Source: Bradyrhizobium sp. JYMT SZCCT0428
GTDB lineage: Bacteria > Pseudomonadota > Alphaproteobacteria > Rhizobiales > Xanthobacteraceae
Direction: 5' to 3'
Length of the DNA stretch: 35,215 bases
Assembly (NCBI RefSeq): GCF_018131075.1
Contig: NZ_JAFCLS010000067.1
Location: forward strand, 1-35,215
The notes below the pieces were generated by a model. It ran no database searches, was not told the origin of the DNA, and saw only the letters and a list, made by a program, of their open reading frames with translations. The translations under genes were made by a program, and so were the position numbers. Position 1 is the first letter of the stretch. Each line of letters begins with the position of its first letter. This document shows, in pieces, positions 6,539-15,319 of the stretch.

Positions 6539-8304
6539 GCGGTGGCTCCGAGATAGGCCTTGATCACATCGGGGTTGGTCTTGATCGCCGTCGGCGTGCC
6601 CTCGGCGATCTTGGTGCCGAAGTCGAGCACCACGATCCGGTCGGCCAGATCCATCACAAAACCCATGTCGTGCTCGACCAGCAGCACCGACATGCCGCCG
6701 TCACGCAACTGGCGCAGCAACGCGGCGAGCCGCTGCTTCTCCATGTGGCGGAGGCCGGCGGCGGGCTCGTCGAGCAGCAGCAGCAGCGGATCGACGCACA
6801 GCGCGCGCGCGATTTCGACGATGCGCTGCTGGCCGAGCGAGAGGCTGCCCGCCAGTTGGTCGATCTGGTCGCCGAGGCCGACGCGCTCGATCTGGCGGGC
6901 GGCTTCCGCCAGCAATCTGGCCTCATCAGCGCGGTCGAGCCGGAACATGCTTGATATCGCGCCGGCATGGCCGCGCAGATGCGCGCCGATCGCGACGTTC
7001 TCGAGCACGGTCATGTCGGGCACCAGCTTGACATGCTGGAAGGTTCTGCTGACGCCAAGCTTGACGACTTCCTGCGGCGGCGCGTTATCGACCTTGGTGC
7101 CGAGCACCGAGATCGCCCCGCTGGTCGACGTCAAAACCCCCGTGATCAGGTTGAAGGTCGTGCTCTTGCCGGCGCCGTTGGGGCCGATCAGGGCCACGAT
7201 CTCACGCGCCCCGACGTCGAAGCTGACGTCGTTGACGGCGATGACGCCGCCGAATTGCTTGCGCGCCTTGTCGATATGCAGCAACACCGAAGGTGTCGAC
7301 GGCGCCCGCACCCGCGCTGGAAGCTCGAGCGAGGTGTCAGGGATCTTGCGGGCCGGCTTGAACGGCAACCTCGACATCAGCCAGGGCCACACGCCGGTGG
7401 GCGCCAGCTGCAGCAGGACCACCAGCAGGATGCCGAACACGATGGTCTCGAGCTGGCTCTGGCCGCCGAAAATATACGGCAGGTAGCTCTGCAGGATCTC
7501 TTTGAGGATCACCACGATGCCGGCGCCGAGCACCGCGCCCCAGACATAGCCGGCGCCGCCGACGACGGCGATGAACAGATATTCGATGCCGGCCTGGGCG
7601 CCGAACGGCGTCGGGTTGGCGGCGCGCTGGAAATGCGCATAGAGCCATCCGGAAAGCCCGGCCAGCACCGCCGCATAGATGAACACCAGAAGCTTGGCGC
7701 GCGGCGTCTGCACGCCGAACGCTTCGCCGGCGATATGCCCGCGCCGCAGCGCGCGGATGGCGCGGCCGGTACGGGAATCCAGCAGGTTCATGGTCAGCAA
7801 CGCCGAGAGCAGCACGGCGATCCAGATGGCGAAATAGATCGTGCCGGGATCGAGCATCCGGAAGCCGCCAATGCTCAGCGGCGGAATGCCGGAAATGCCG
7901 TCATTGCGGCCAAGGAATTCGAGCTTGCTGAACAGATAAAACAGCCCGATGCCCCAGGCGATGGTGCCGAGCGGCAAATAATGGCCAGAGAGCCGCACCG
8001 TGACGATGCCGAGCAGGACCGCCGCAATGCCGCTGACCAGCAGCGAGAGCGGCAGCGTCAGCCACGGCGACACGCCATAGGCGGTGGTCAGCACCGCCGT
8101 GGTATAGGCGCCGAAGCCGCAAAACGCGGCCTGGCCGAACGAGGTGAGGCCGCCGACGCCGGTCAGCAGCACGAGGCCCATCGCAACCAGCGCGGCAAGG
8201 CCGATATTGTCCAGGAGCACGATCCAGAACGGCGGTATGCCCGGGATGAACGGGATCACCGCCATGACGATCGCGAAGATGATGAGGGGAAGCCGTTGCG
8301 TCAT
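6535..8304 (-). CDS. Fused HAAT permease-ATPase (LivM-LivG)
   Basis: A 589-residue fusion. Residues about 1-310 are a LivM-type inner-membrane permease with hydrophobic segments and the family stretch LLTGVGGLTSFGQAAFCGFG; about 340-589 are a LivG-type ATPase. The ATPase half has Walker A GPNGAGKST near residue 372, the signature as LSLGQQR instead of LSGGQ, Walker B LLLLLDEPAAGL near 508 and VLLVEHDMGFVMDLADR, with the LivG ending DPVIKAYLG-like 'DVIKAYLGATA'. The joining linker near 310-345 is proline-rich. In the second transporter of this window the same parts are separate genes. It follows the LivH-like gene by 5 bp and overlaps the LivF-like gene by 4. The reading frame is open across the joint, so it is a true fusion unless the assembly removed a stop. 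Confidence 0.88.
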   Translation of the reverse strand: MTQRLPLIIFAIVMAVIPFIPGIPPFWIVLLDNIGLAALVAMGLVLLTGVGGLTSFGQAAFCGFGAYTTAVLTTAYGVSPWLTLPLSLLVSGIAAVLLGIVTVRLSGHYLPLGTIAWGIGLFYLFSKLEFLGRNDGISGIPPLSIGGFRMLDPGTIYFAIWIAVLLSALLTMNLLDSRTGRAIRALRRGHIAGEAFGVQTPRAKLLVFIYAAVLAGLSGWLYAHFQRAANPTPFGAQAGIEYLFIAVVGGAGYVWGAVLGAGIVVILKEILQSYLPYIFGGQSQLETIVFGILLVVLLQLAPTGVWPWLMSRLPFKPARKIPDTSLELPARVRAPSTPSVLLHIDKARKQFGGVIAVNDVSFDVGAREIVALIGPNGAGKSTTFNLITGVLTSTSGAISVLGTKVDNAPPQEVVKLGVSRTFQHVKLVPDMTVLENVAIGAHLRGHAGAISSMFRLDRADEARLLAEAARQIERVGLGDQIDQLAGSLSLGQQRIVEIARALCVDPLLLLLDEPAAGLRHMEKQRLAALLRQLRDGGMSVLLVEHDMGFVMDLADRIVVLDFGTKIAEGTPTAIKTNPDVIKAYLGATA

Positions 8305-8309
8305 CGCCG

Positions 8310-9350
8310 TCAGTCCTTCTCTTCCTCGACCGCGGGCGCTGCGAGCGAACGCAGCACCAGCACGGGAAGGATCAGCGTGAAGACGATGACCTCCTTGAAA
8401 TTGCTGGCGTAGAACGAGGAGAAGGCCTCGACGCTACCGACCACCAGGGCGGCGACCGCCGTCAGCGGGTAACTCACCAGCCCGCCGATGATGGCGGCAA
8501 TAAAACCTTTCAGGCCGATCAGGAAACCGGTGTCGTAATAGAGCGTCGTGATGGGCACGATCAGGATCCCCGAAATCGCGCCGATCACGGAGGCGAGCAG
8601 GAAGGCGATCTGTCCCGACAGCGTGGTCCGGATGCCGACGAGGCGGGCGCCGAGACGATTGACGGCGGTGGCGCGCAGCGCCTTGCCCATCAGCGTGAAG
8701 CCGAAGAACAGCCACAGCGCGATGATGAAGGCGATGGTCAGGCCGTAGACGGCGATGCTCTGGCCGGTGAAGCGCAGCGGTCCCACCGTGAACGCGGCGT
8801 TCGACAGCGCCGGTCCGCGCAGGCCTTCGGCGCCGAAGAACACGAGGCCTAGGCCCTGCAGCGCGAGGTGGCAGCCGACCGAGGCGATCAGCAGCACCAG
8901 CACCGAGGTGTGCGCAAGCGGCTGAAAGGCGATGCGATAAAGAAACAGCCCGATCGCCGCGACGATCAGCAGCGACAACGCGATATTGATTGCAATCGGG
9001 GTTTTGGGACCGGCCAGGGCGTAGGTCAGCGCCAGGATCGCCACCGGCAGCACGATGTTGAGCAGCACCGAGCGCACCACCAGCTTCAAGCGGAGCGAGC
9101 GCCGCGCCGCATACAGATCGAGGCCGAAGGCGACGACGCCCATCGCGACCGCCAGCCGCGCCGTGCCCGGCACCTGACCGGTCGCCAGCATGGCGTAGCT
9201 CAGCGCGCCGAAGGTAACGAATTCGCCCTGCGGGATCAGGATCACGCGCGTGACGGCAAACACCAGCACCAGCGCAAGCCCGAGCAACGCATAGATCGCG
9301 CCATTGGTGATGCCGTCCTGCAGCAGGAACAGCATGATCGTCGTATTCAA
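8310..9350 (-). CDS. HAAT ABC transporter permease, LivH-like
   Basis: A 346-residue inner-membrane permease with about eight hydrophobic segments and the LivH hallmarks DGITNGAIYALLGLALVLV near the start and the GLKGFIAAIIGGLVSYP loop late in the protein. It forms the translocation channel with the permease half of the downstream fusion. I chose the TTG at 9350 because GAGGGGGAG lies 8 bp upstream at good spacing; the ATG five codons further in (9335) is a possible alternative. It diverges from the MarR gene, with a candidate operator in the shared spacer. At 346 residues it is longer than E. coli LivH (308), the extra length being within the N-terminal half. Confidence 0.85.
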   Translation of the reverse strand: MNTTIMLFLLQDGITNGAIYALLGLALVLVFAVTRVILIPQGEFVTFGALSYAMLATGQVPGTARLAVAMGVVAFGLDLYAARRSLRLKLVVRSVLLNIVLPVAILALTYALAGPKTPIAINIALSLLIVAAIGLFLYRIAFQPLAHTSVLVLLIASVGCHLALQGLGLVFFGAEGLRGPALSNAAFTVGPLRFTGQSIAVYGLTIAFIIALWLFFGFTLMGKALRATAVNRLGARLVGIRTTLSGQIAFLLASVIGAISGILIVPITTLYYDTGFLIGLKGFIAAIIGGLVSYPLTAVAALVVGSVEAFSSFYASNFKEVIVFTLILPVLVLRSLAAPAVEEEKD

Positions 9351-9437
9351 GACTGGCGCTCCCCCTCACGCGTCGCGCCGGTCTCGACCCTTAAGGGCTA
9401 GCCGGCGGTCCGATATCGGCAGTTGAACGAGGCCGAC

Positions 9438-9460
9438 ATTTGATATAGTCTATAACAATT
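9438..9460. promoter_or_regulatory. Candidate MarR/CouR operator, site 2
   Basis: ATTTGATATA, three bases, TATAACAATT. Against site 1 the right arm matches 9 of 10 and the left arm 7 of 10 with identical spacing. It lies in the divergent livH-like/MarR spacer, overlapping a possible + strand promoter (TTGATA at 9440-9445, 17 bp, TAAACA at 9463-9468). It suggests autoregulation and coordinate control of the permease operon. Confidence 0.55.
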
Positions 9461-9525
9461 ATTAAACATAACCTCAAGGCCCGGACCACTGGCGGACCTT
9501 TTATCGGGATTGCGAGCCCCCTGCG

Positions 9526-10044
9526 ATGACAGTTTCCAAGGCGGCCACTGACGCCGCCAAGCCTTCCCGCGCAGGCGGCAAGGATCCTGTCGACGGCGCT
9601 GCGGAAAACGCCGCTCTGCAAATGGGCGAATTGTCCGACCTGCTCGGCTATTCGCTGAAGCGCGCACAGCTCCGGGTATTCGAGGACTTCCTGCGCTGCG
9701 TCGCGCCGCTGCAGCTGACGCCGGCGCAATTTTCGGTGCTGCTGCTGCTCGACAAGAATCCCGGCCGCAACCAGACCGAGATCGCCAATACGCTCGGCAT
9801 CCTGCGGCCGAATTTCGTCGCGATGCTCGACGCACTGGAAAGCCGCGATCTCTGCACGCGGATGCGTTCGACCAACGACCGCCGTTCCCACATTCTGATG
9901 CTGACCGACAAGGGCCGCGCGGTGCTGGCGCGCGCCAAGAAGCTCGTCGCCACCAAGCATGAAGCCCGCCTCAACGAAGTGCTGGGGCCGGCCAATCGCG
10001 TCGCGCTGCTCGATATGCTGTCGAAGATCGCGGCCGAGTTTTAG
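9526..10044 (+). CDS. couR: MarR-family transcriptional regulator (CouR-like)
   Basis: A 172-residue MarR protein with an extra low-complexity N-terminal arm of about 35 residues. The winged helix spans RNQTEIANTLGILRPNFVAM (recognition helix) and the wing STNDRRSHILMLTDKGR, the family's signature DxR region. MarR proteins act as dimers and usually leave DNA when a pathway ligand binds; CouR of R. palustris responds to p-coumaroyl-CoA and represses the ligase/hydratase operon (recalled). Gene order here (hydratase, ligase, binding protein, permease genes, MarR) matches that system, and two matching inverted repeats lie upstream of the target operons. The symbol is by context and would need an alignment to confirm. 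The ribosome site before the ATG is weak. Confidence 0.75.
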   Translation: MTVSKAATDAAKPSRAGGKDPVDGAAENAALQMGELSDLLGYSLKRAQLRVFEDFLRCVAPLQLTPAQFSVLLLLDKNPGRNQTEIANTLGILRPNFVAMLDALESRDLCTRMRSTNDRRSHILMLTDKGRAVLARAKKLVATKHEARLNEVLGPANRVALLDMLSKIAAEF

Positions 10045-10051
10045 CCCAGCC

Positions 10052-10152
10052 GTCATTCCGGGGCATCGCGCAGCGATGAACCCGGAATCTCGAGATTCCC
10101 CGATGTGCAATTGCACATCTGAGGTTCTATGCTTCGCATCGCCCCGGAATGA
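10052..10152. repeat. Long dyad of the GTCATTCCGGGGC family
   Basis: The outer arms GTCATTCCGGGGC and GCCCCGGAATGAC are exact reverse complements about 75 bp apart, and inside lies a perfect 18-bp palindrome, GATGTGCAATTGCACATC (10102-10119). It occupies the gap between the convergent MarR and GGDEF-EAL genes and could serve as a bidirectional transcription barrier. Confidence 0.75.
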
Positions 10153-10165
10153 CGAAGTGTTTGAA

Positions 10166-12307
10166 TCATGCGGCGACGATACGCCCAGCAACGGCCTTCG
10201 CCCCATTCCCCGTCAGGAACAGCCGCTCGATCTCGCGGGCGGGAAGCGGCTTGCTGAACAGGAAGCCCTGCATCTCCGTGCATCCTTCGGACGCGATGCT
10301 GTCGAGCTGTTCCTTGGTCTCCACGCCTTCGGCGGTGGCCGTCATGCCCATGCCATTGGCGAGCGCCGCGACCGCCCGCACAATGTTGAGCGAGCCCGAA
10401 TTCTCCGTGATGTCCTTGACGAAGGAGCGGTCGATCTTGATCTTGTCGAACGGAAAACTCTGCAAATAGGTCAGCGAGGAATAGCCGGTGCCGAAATCGT
10501 CCATCGCAATCCGGATGCCGAGCTCGCGCAACTGATGCAGCACCGCGAGTGTCGCTTCCTTGTTGTGCAGCAGCACGGTCTCGGTGATTTCGATCTCCAG
10601 CCGGGCCGGGTCCAGTCCCGAGGCAGTAAGCGCGCCTGTTATCACCTGCATCAGGCCGGGGTTGCGAAACTGGACCGCCGAAATGTTGACGGCGATGTGG
10701 AGGTTGCCGGGCCATTGCGCCGCGGTCGCGCAGGCCTGGCGGATGACCCATTCGCCCATCGGGACGATGAATCCGATCTCCTCCGCCAGCGGGATGAACG
10801 CGGCCGGAGAAATCATGCCCTTGGTCGGATGATTCCAGCGGATCAGGGCCTCAAATCCGCTGATCTCCTTGCTCGCCAGATTGACGACGGGCTGATAGTG
10901 CAGTTCGAACTCGCCCGCCGGCAGCGCCTTGCGCAGATCCTGTTCCATGACGCGGCGCGTCTGCATCTGCAGGTCCATGACAGGCTCAAAGAAGCGAAAC
11001 GTGCCGCGTCCGTCGCCCTTGGCGCGGTACAGCGCGAGGTCTGCACTGCGCAATAACTTGTCGGGGCTGTTGCCGTCGCCGGGTCCAACCGAGATGCCGA
11101 TGCTGGCGCCGATCACGGCCTGGTGGCCGTCAAGGTCGTAGGGTTCGCTCAAAAGGCCGATGACGCGCTGCGCCAGCGACGTTGCGTCGGCCGGGTCCGC
11201 GATCGGGGCCTGCACGATGACGAATTCATCGCCACCCATTCGCGCAATGGTGTCGGTGTCGCGAACCAGCCCGCACAGTCGCTCGGCGACGATCTTCAAA
11301 AGCTTGTCGCCGGCGTGATGGCCAAACGTGTCGTTGACGGCCTTGAACTGGTCGAGATCAAGGTGATGAACCGCGACCGTTTCATCGCGGCCCAGGGCGT
11401 GTTCGAGCCGTTCGTTGAGCAGCACCCGGTTGGCGAGTTCGGTAAGCGAATCATGGTGGGCCATGTATTCGATCTTGACCTCGGATTGCCGTTGCTCGGT
11501 GATGTCCTCGTGCGTGGCGACCCAGCCGCCGCCGGGCATCGGCCGATGGCGGATCTTGAAGGTGCGTCCGTTCTGCAGCTCGACGATGCTGTCTTTGGCT
11601 ACGTTGGAAACCGCCACATTGGTGCGCCAGTTCAGATATTCATCCCGGGTCATCGCGGGGAAACTGCCGGCTTCAAAGCGAAGATCGACTATTTCCGTCA
11701 GCGGCGTGCCGGGGCCGACGCGGCCGAAGGGGATGTCGTACATCTCGACAAAACGGTCGTTGCATACGATCAGGCGGTGGTCTGAATCGAAGAAGCACAG
11801 CCCCTGCGACATGTTGTTGATCGCGGTGTCGAACTGGAAGTTGCGTATCCGCAGCGCCTCTTCCTGCTGCCTTCCCAGCTCGTATTGTGTCTTCAGACGG
11901 GCATGGAGTTCTTCGCGCTCGGTGATGTCCTCGTGGGTCGCCATCCCGCCGCCGCCGGGCATCGGGTAGACCGTGTAGGCGATGATCCGCCCGTCGGTGA
12001 ACTCCTGGAACGTGGTATCGAGCGCGATGTTCTGTCCGACGCGGGCGCGAACGTAATCATCCGGCGCCACCGCCACCTTCAGGCCGAGCTTCAGCCGGTG
12101 CCGGATCAGTTCGCTGGTCGGCGTGCCCGGCTTCACCTGTTCCGGCGAAAGCCCGTACATCTCCGCGTAACGTCTGTTGCAGAAGACGACTTCCCGCTTC
12201 TCATTGAAGACGACAATGCCGAGCGACAGATGGTTGATCGCCTCCTCGAGCCGCGCACTCAAGTGAGCGGGCTCGGGACGGATAGGTCCCGCAACAGAAT
12301 GCACCAT
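10166..12307 (-). CDS. PAS-PAS-GGDEF-EAL cyclic-di-GMP signalling protein
   Basis: A 713-residue protein without membrane segments, so probably cytosolic. Two PAS domains (about 20-135 and 155-275) end in near-identical signatures, MATHEDITERE and VATHEDITEQR, showing an internal duplication. The diguanylate cyclase domain (about 285-445) has an intact active site in ARMGGDEFVIV near residue 355, and the phosphodiesterase domain (about 455-705) has EAL in SGFEALIRW near 484 and DDFGTGYSS. Both domains therefore look catalytically competent. The PAS sensors may bind a small ligand or flavin/haem; no cofactor residue is evident. It is a single gene, convergent with the MarR gene and downstream of the glycerate kinase gene on the same strand after 184 bp. 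No link to the flanking catabolic genes can be shown. Confidence 0.9.
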   Translation of the reverse strand: MVHSVAGPIRPEPAHLSARLEEAINHLSLGIVVFNEKREVVFCNRRYAEMYGLSPEQVKPGTPTSELIRHRLKLGLKVAVAPDDYVRARVGQNIALDTTFQEFTDGRIIAYTVYPMPGGGGMATHEDITEREELHARLKTQYELGRQQEEALRIRNFQFDTAINNMSQGLCFFDSDHRLIVCNDRFVEMYDIPFGRVGPGTPLTEIVDLRFEAGSFPAMTRDEYLNWRTNVAVSNVAKDSIVELQNGRTFKIRHRPMPGGGWVATHEDITEQRQSEVKIEYMAHHDSLTELANRVLLNERLEHALGRDETVAVHHLDLDQFKAVNDTFGHHAGDKLLKIVAERLCGLVRDTDTIARMGGDEFVIVQAPIADPADATSLAQRVIGLLSEPYDLDGHQAVIGASIGISVGPGDGNSPDKLLRSADLALYRAKGDGRGTFRFFEPVMDLQMQTRRVMEQDLRKALPAGEFELHYQPVVNLASKEISGFEALIRWNHPTKGMISPAAFIPLAEEIGFIVPMGEWVIRQACATAAQWPGNLHIAVNISAVQFRNPGLMQVITGALTASGLDPARLEIEITETVLLHNKEATLAVLHQLRELGIRIAMDDFGTGYSSLTYLQSFPFDKIKIDRSFVKDITENSGSLNIVRAVAALANGMGMTATAEGVETKEQLDSIASEGCTEMQGFLFSKPLPAREIERLFLTGNGAKAVAGRIVAA

Positions 12308-12491
12308 TTCCCGTGTTCCCCTGCCGCGATTTGCGGCACCCCGGCAATAAGGAGGGTCCTATTAAGGACCAGGCTGGTGAATTGCAGCTTTGAGAGGCGG
12401 TAATTTCGTGCGGATTCCGGCGGACGTCCTCAACAAAACGTTAATGCGTTTGGCTTCGAGCCGCTGCAAATCGAAGGACCGCGGCCCAAAT
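12308..12491 (-). other. Leader region of the GGDEF-EAL gene with two small hairpins
   Basis: The gap holds GGTCCT-ATTA-AGGACC (12355-12370), a perfect 6-4-6 inverted repeat about 48 bp before the ATG, and a TGCCGC/GCGGCA hairpin at 12322-12338. The first could be a regulator site or leader stem. I see no convincing promoter boxes and no small gene. Confidence 0.35.
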
Positions 12492-13775
12492 TCAATCGAC
12501 CAGGATCACCCTGACGTCGTTGACATTGGTCAGCGTCGGACCGGTCAGCAGCAGGTCGCCCGTTGCGACAAAGAAGGCGGTGGCGTCGTTGTTGTCCAGA
12601 TAGGCCCTGGGATCGAGGCCAAGCGATTTCATCTTCGCAAATGTGGTCTGGTCGACCACGGCCCCGGCGGGATCGCTCGCGCTGCCGGCGCCGCCATCGG
12701 CGCCATCGGTATCGCCGGCCAGCGCACAAATGTCCGGTATCTCTTTGAGGAGGTCCGCCAGCGCCAGCGCATATTCCTGGTTGGGTCCGCCGCGGCCGTT
12801 GCCGCGCACGGTCACGGTGAGTTCGCCGCCCGACAGGATCGCGGTGCGCTTGCCCTCGCTGCGCGCTTTCAGCGCCAGTTGGACGTGCGCGGCCGCGACC
12901 TCGCGCGCCTCGCCTTCGAGGTCGGCTCCGAGACCGATGATGGCGTAGCCTGCATCCTGTGCAATCCTGATCGCCGCATCGAGCGAGGCCTTCGGCCGCG
13001 CGATCAGTTCGAACCGCGCGCGCGAGAACGCGGGATCGCCGGGCTTGCAGCTCTCGTTTTTCGGATCGTCCAGCGCACGCCGAACCGCATCGTCGACGGC
13101 GAGATTGTATTTCGCGACCAGCGCGCGGGCGTCCGCCAGCGTGGTCGGATCCGGCACCGTCGGCCCCGAAGCGATCGCGGATGGATCGTCGTGCGGCACG
13201 TCCGAGATCGCCAGCGTGACGATTTCGGCGGCGCGGCGCCCGGCGCGGGCCAGCCGGCCGCCCTTGATGCGCGACAAATGCTTGCGGACGATATTCATCT
13301 CGCCGATCGGCGCGCCGGAACGGAGCAGTGCGCGGTTCACCTGCTGCTTCTGCGCGAATGATACGCCCTCGACCGGGGCGATCCAGTTCGCCGAGCCGCC
13401 GCCCGACAGCAGCACCAGCAAAAGGTCGTCGGCGGTAGCCTCGGCAGCGAGACGCAGCGTGTCGTCGGCGGCTTTCAGCCCGGCTTCGTCGGGCACGGGA
13501 TGGCCGGCTTCGACCACCCTGATCCGCCGCGTCGGCACGCCGTGGCCGTGCCGGGTGGTGGCAATGCCGGTGAGGCGCTCCGGGTCGAGCGCGAGCGTAT
13601 CGAGATAGTGCCGCTCGGCGGACGCGGCCATGGCAGCGGCGCCCTTGCCGGCGGCGAGGCAGATCACCCGGCCTTTGGGTGCGGGAGGCAAATGCGCCGA
13701 CAGCACCACATCGGGATGCGCGGCTGCGACGGCCGCATCGAAGATCGCACGCAGGAGGGGACGTCGGTCGGTCAT
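12492..13775 (-). CDS. Glycerate 2-kinase (MOFRL / GckA-TtuD family)
   Basis: A 427-residue enzyme of the DUF4147 plus MOFRL family, which phosphorylates D-glycerate to 2-phosphoglycerate using ATP and serves the serine cycle, glyoxylate/tartrate use and photorespiration-like salvage. Recognisable parts are LAAGKGAAAMAASAE near residue 42, LLVLLSGGGSANW near 120, ISDVPHDDPSAIASGPTVPD near 195 and the C-terminal MOFRL block ILSGGELTVTVRGNGRGGPN with LAGDTDGADG. The length is normal. It starts 58 bp beyond the terminator of the last binding-protein gene, so it needs its own promoter, which I could not pick out. No glyoxylate carboligase or tartronate semialdehyde reductase gene is nearby, so its pathway partner is elsewhere. 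Confidence 0.88.
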   Translation of the reverse strand: MTDRRPLLRAIFDAAVAAAHPDVVLSAHLPPAPKGRVICLAAGKGAAAMAASAERHYLDTLALDPERLTGIATTRHGHGVPTRRIRVVEAGHPVPDEAGLKAADDTLRLAAEATADDLLLVLLSGGGSANWIAPVEGVSFAQKQQVNRALLRSGAPIGEMNIVRKHLSRIKGGRLARAGRRAAEIVTLAISDVPHDDPSAIASGPTVPDPTTLADARALVAKYNLAVDDAVRRALDDPKNESCKPGDPAFSRARFELIARPKASLDAAIRIAQDAGYAIIGLGADLEGEAREVAAAHVQLALKARSEGKRTAILSGGELTVTVRGNGRGGPNQEYALALADLLKEIPDICALAGDTDGADGGAGSASDPAGAVVDQTTFAKMKSLGLDPRAYLDNNDATAFFVATGDLLLTGPTLTNVNDVRVILVD

Positions 13776-13833
13776 CGGTTCACGGCAAGCCAGAGATCGC
13801 GAATGGAAGACAGGTTATCCATCCAATCGCCGC

Positions 13834-13866
13834 AAAAGAAAACCCCCGCGGGCGGGTCCGCGGGGG
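13834..13866 (-). terminator. Rho-independent terminator of the third binding-protein gene
   Basis: On the - strand a 9-bp perfect GC stem (13858-13866 with 13843-13851) with a 6-base loop is followed by TTTTCTTTT. It lies 41 bp past the binding-protein stop and separates it from the glycerate kinase gene. Confidence 0.85.
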
Positions 13867-13906
13867 CGCTTGAGGCCACAAATCGGCCGATCGAAATTCC
13901 AAATAG

Positions 13907-15136
13907 CTAGCCGCCGACGTCTCCGGAGAGGATTTCGCCGAAGCGTTCCCAGGTCTCGCCCTTGAACTTGATCAGTTGCACCTGCGAGATCGGCGCAAAG
14001 TCGGTGGGCGAGGTATTGACCTTGATGCCCGGCAGCAAGCCTTCGAGTTCGAGGTTCTTGATGTTGGCCGCCTGCTTCATGACGTTCTCGCGCGTGAGAT
14101 CGTCGCCGCAAGCCTTCAACACATGCACCAGACCCTGGGCCACGGTGTAGCCGAAGATCACCGACGCATCGGCGCGGTTGGCCTCCGGATAATACTTGTC
14201 CAGGAACGCGTTCCAGGCCTTCATGCCGGGATCGTCCTTCCACTGCGCATCCGTCGGATCCTTCAGGTACTGCGACGAGATGATGTCCTGGGCGTTTTCC
14301 ATGCCGGCCGGCTTGATGACGCTGCCGATCGAGGCCGAGACGTTGTTGAGGAAGTGCAGCGGCTTCCAGCCGATTTCGGCGTTCTTCTTGATCGCCTGCG
14401 CCGCGAATTTCGGCGTGGTGATGTTGATGAACACGTCGGCGCCGGTCGACTTCATCTTGACGATGTGGGAATCGATCGTCGGTTCGGAGACTTCATAGCT
14501 CTCCTCGATGACGATCATCGATGCGGCCTTGGCGCCGAGCCCGTCCTTGAAACCCTTCAGATAGTCCTTGCCGTAGTCGTCGTTCTGATACAGCACGGCG
14601 ATTTTGGCGTTCGGCTTCTCCTTCAGGATGTATTTCGCGTAGATCTGCGTTTCGCTCTGATAGTTGGGCTGCCATCCCATGGTCCAGGGGAAGTTCTTCG
14701 GATCGTTCCACTTGGTGGCGCCGGTGGCGACGAACAGCTGCGGCACCTTCTTGGAGTTCAGATATTTCTGGATCGCCGAGTTCGGCGGAGTGCCGAGCGG
14801 ATTGAACACCAGCAGCACTTCGTCGCTTTCGACCAGCTTGCGGGCCTGCTCGACGGTCTTCGGCGGTGAGTAGGTATCGTCATAGCTGATGAAGGTGATC
14901 TTGCGGCCGTTGATGCCGCCTTCGGCGTTGATCTTCTTGAAGTAGGCCTCTTCGGTCTTGCCGATCACGCCATAGGCGGATGCAGGGCCGCTATAGGGCA
15001 TGATGTTGCCGATCTTGATTTCAGTATCGGTGGCACCGCTGTCGTATTTTTTTTGAGCGAGCGCACCGTTGCTCGTGGCTGCGAACGCAATGAGCGCGGC
15101 CGAGGCAATGGCGAGTCTGCTGGTAGCAATAGGCAT
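13907..15136 (-). CDS. HAAT substrate-binding protein, tandem copy 3
   Basis: A 409-residue LivK-like periplasmic binding protein with a signal peptide (MPIATSRLAIASAALIAFAA, cleavage near ALA-QKKYD). The mature start GATDTEIKIGNIMPYSGP is nearly identical to that of the next two genes, and most of the chain aligns without gaps. I start at the ATG at 15136, not the longer frame upstream, because AAGGGAGA precedes it and the signal peptide begins there. R. palustris has three comparable binding proteins beside its pim operon, linked to fatty and dicarboxylic acids (recalled), so a similar ligand is inferred. It follows the terminator at 15249-15280, so it probably has its own promoter in 15137-15248. 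Confidence 0.88.
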   Translation of the reverse strand: MPIATSRLAIASAALIAFAATSNGALAQKKYDSGATDTEIKIGNIMPYSGPASAYGVIGKTEEAYFKKINAEGGINGRKITFISYDDTYSPPKTVEQARKLVESDEVLLVFNPLGTPPNSAIQKYLNSKKVPQLFVATGATKWNDPKNFPWTMGWQPNYQSETQIYAKYILKEKPNAKIAVLYQNDDYGKDYLKGFKDGLGAKAASMIVIEESYEVSEPTIDSHIVKMKSTGADVFINITTPKFAAQAIKKNAEIGWKPLHFLNNVSASIGSVIKPAGMENAQDIISSQYLKDPTDAQWKDDPGMKAWNAFLDKYYPEANRADASVIFGYTVAQGLVHVLKACGDDLTRENVMKQAANIKNLELEGLLPGIKVNTSPTDFAPISQVQLIKFKGETWERFGEILSGDVGG

Positions 15137-15248
15137 TCCGAGTCTCCCTTTTTGAGATTGTCTTTTTGTGCAAGCGTCACGCTCTGTTGTTGATTGCAGT
15201 TCGCGCATGACGTGGAGGGATTGAATACGATTTAGCGGAAAGCATCAA

Positions 15249-15280
15249 GAAAAAGCCCCTGCGGCGATGCCGCGGGGGCT
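15249..15280 (-). terminator. Rho-independent terminator of binding-protein copy 2
   Basis: On the - strand a 12-bp stem (15269-15280 with 15254-15265, one wobble) and a 3-base loop are followed by TTTTT. It lies 39 bp beyond the stop of the 15320-16549 gene, a spacing close to that in the other two copies. Confidence 0.88.
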
Positions 15281-15319
15281 GCTCCTTTAGTAGTCAGGCG
15301 CTAGAGAACCGATCGCGGA

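Noticed and set aside
6967..8412. 481-codon open frame on the + strand
   Set aside because: It is antisense to the permease-ATPase fusion; the composition (Arg, His, Asp, Gln rich) is a GC-driven shadow.
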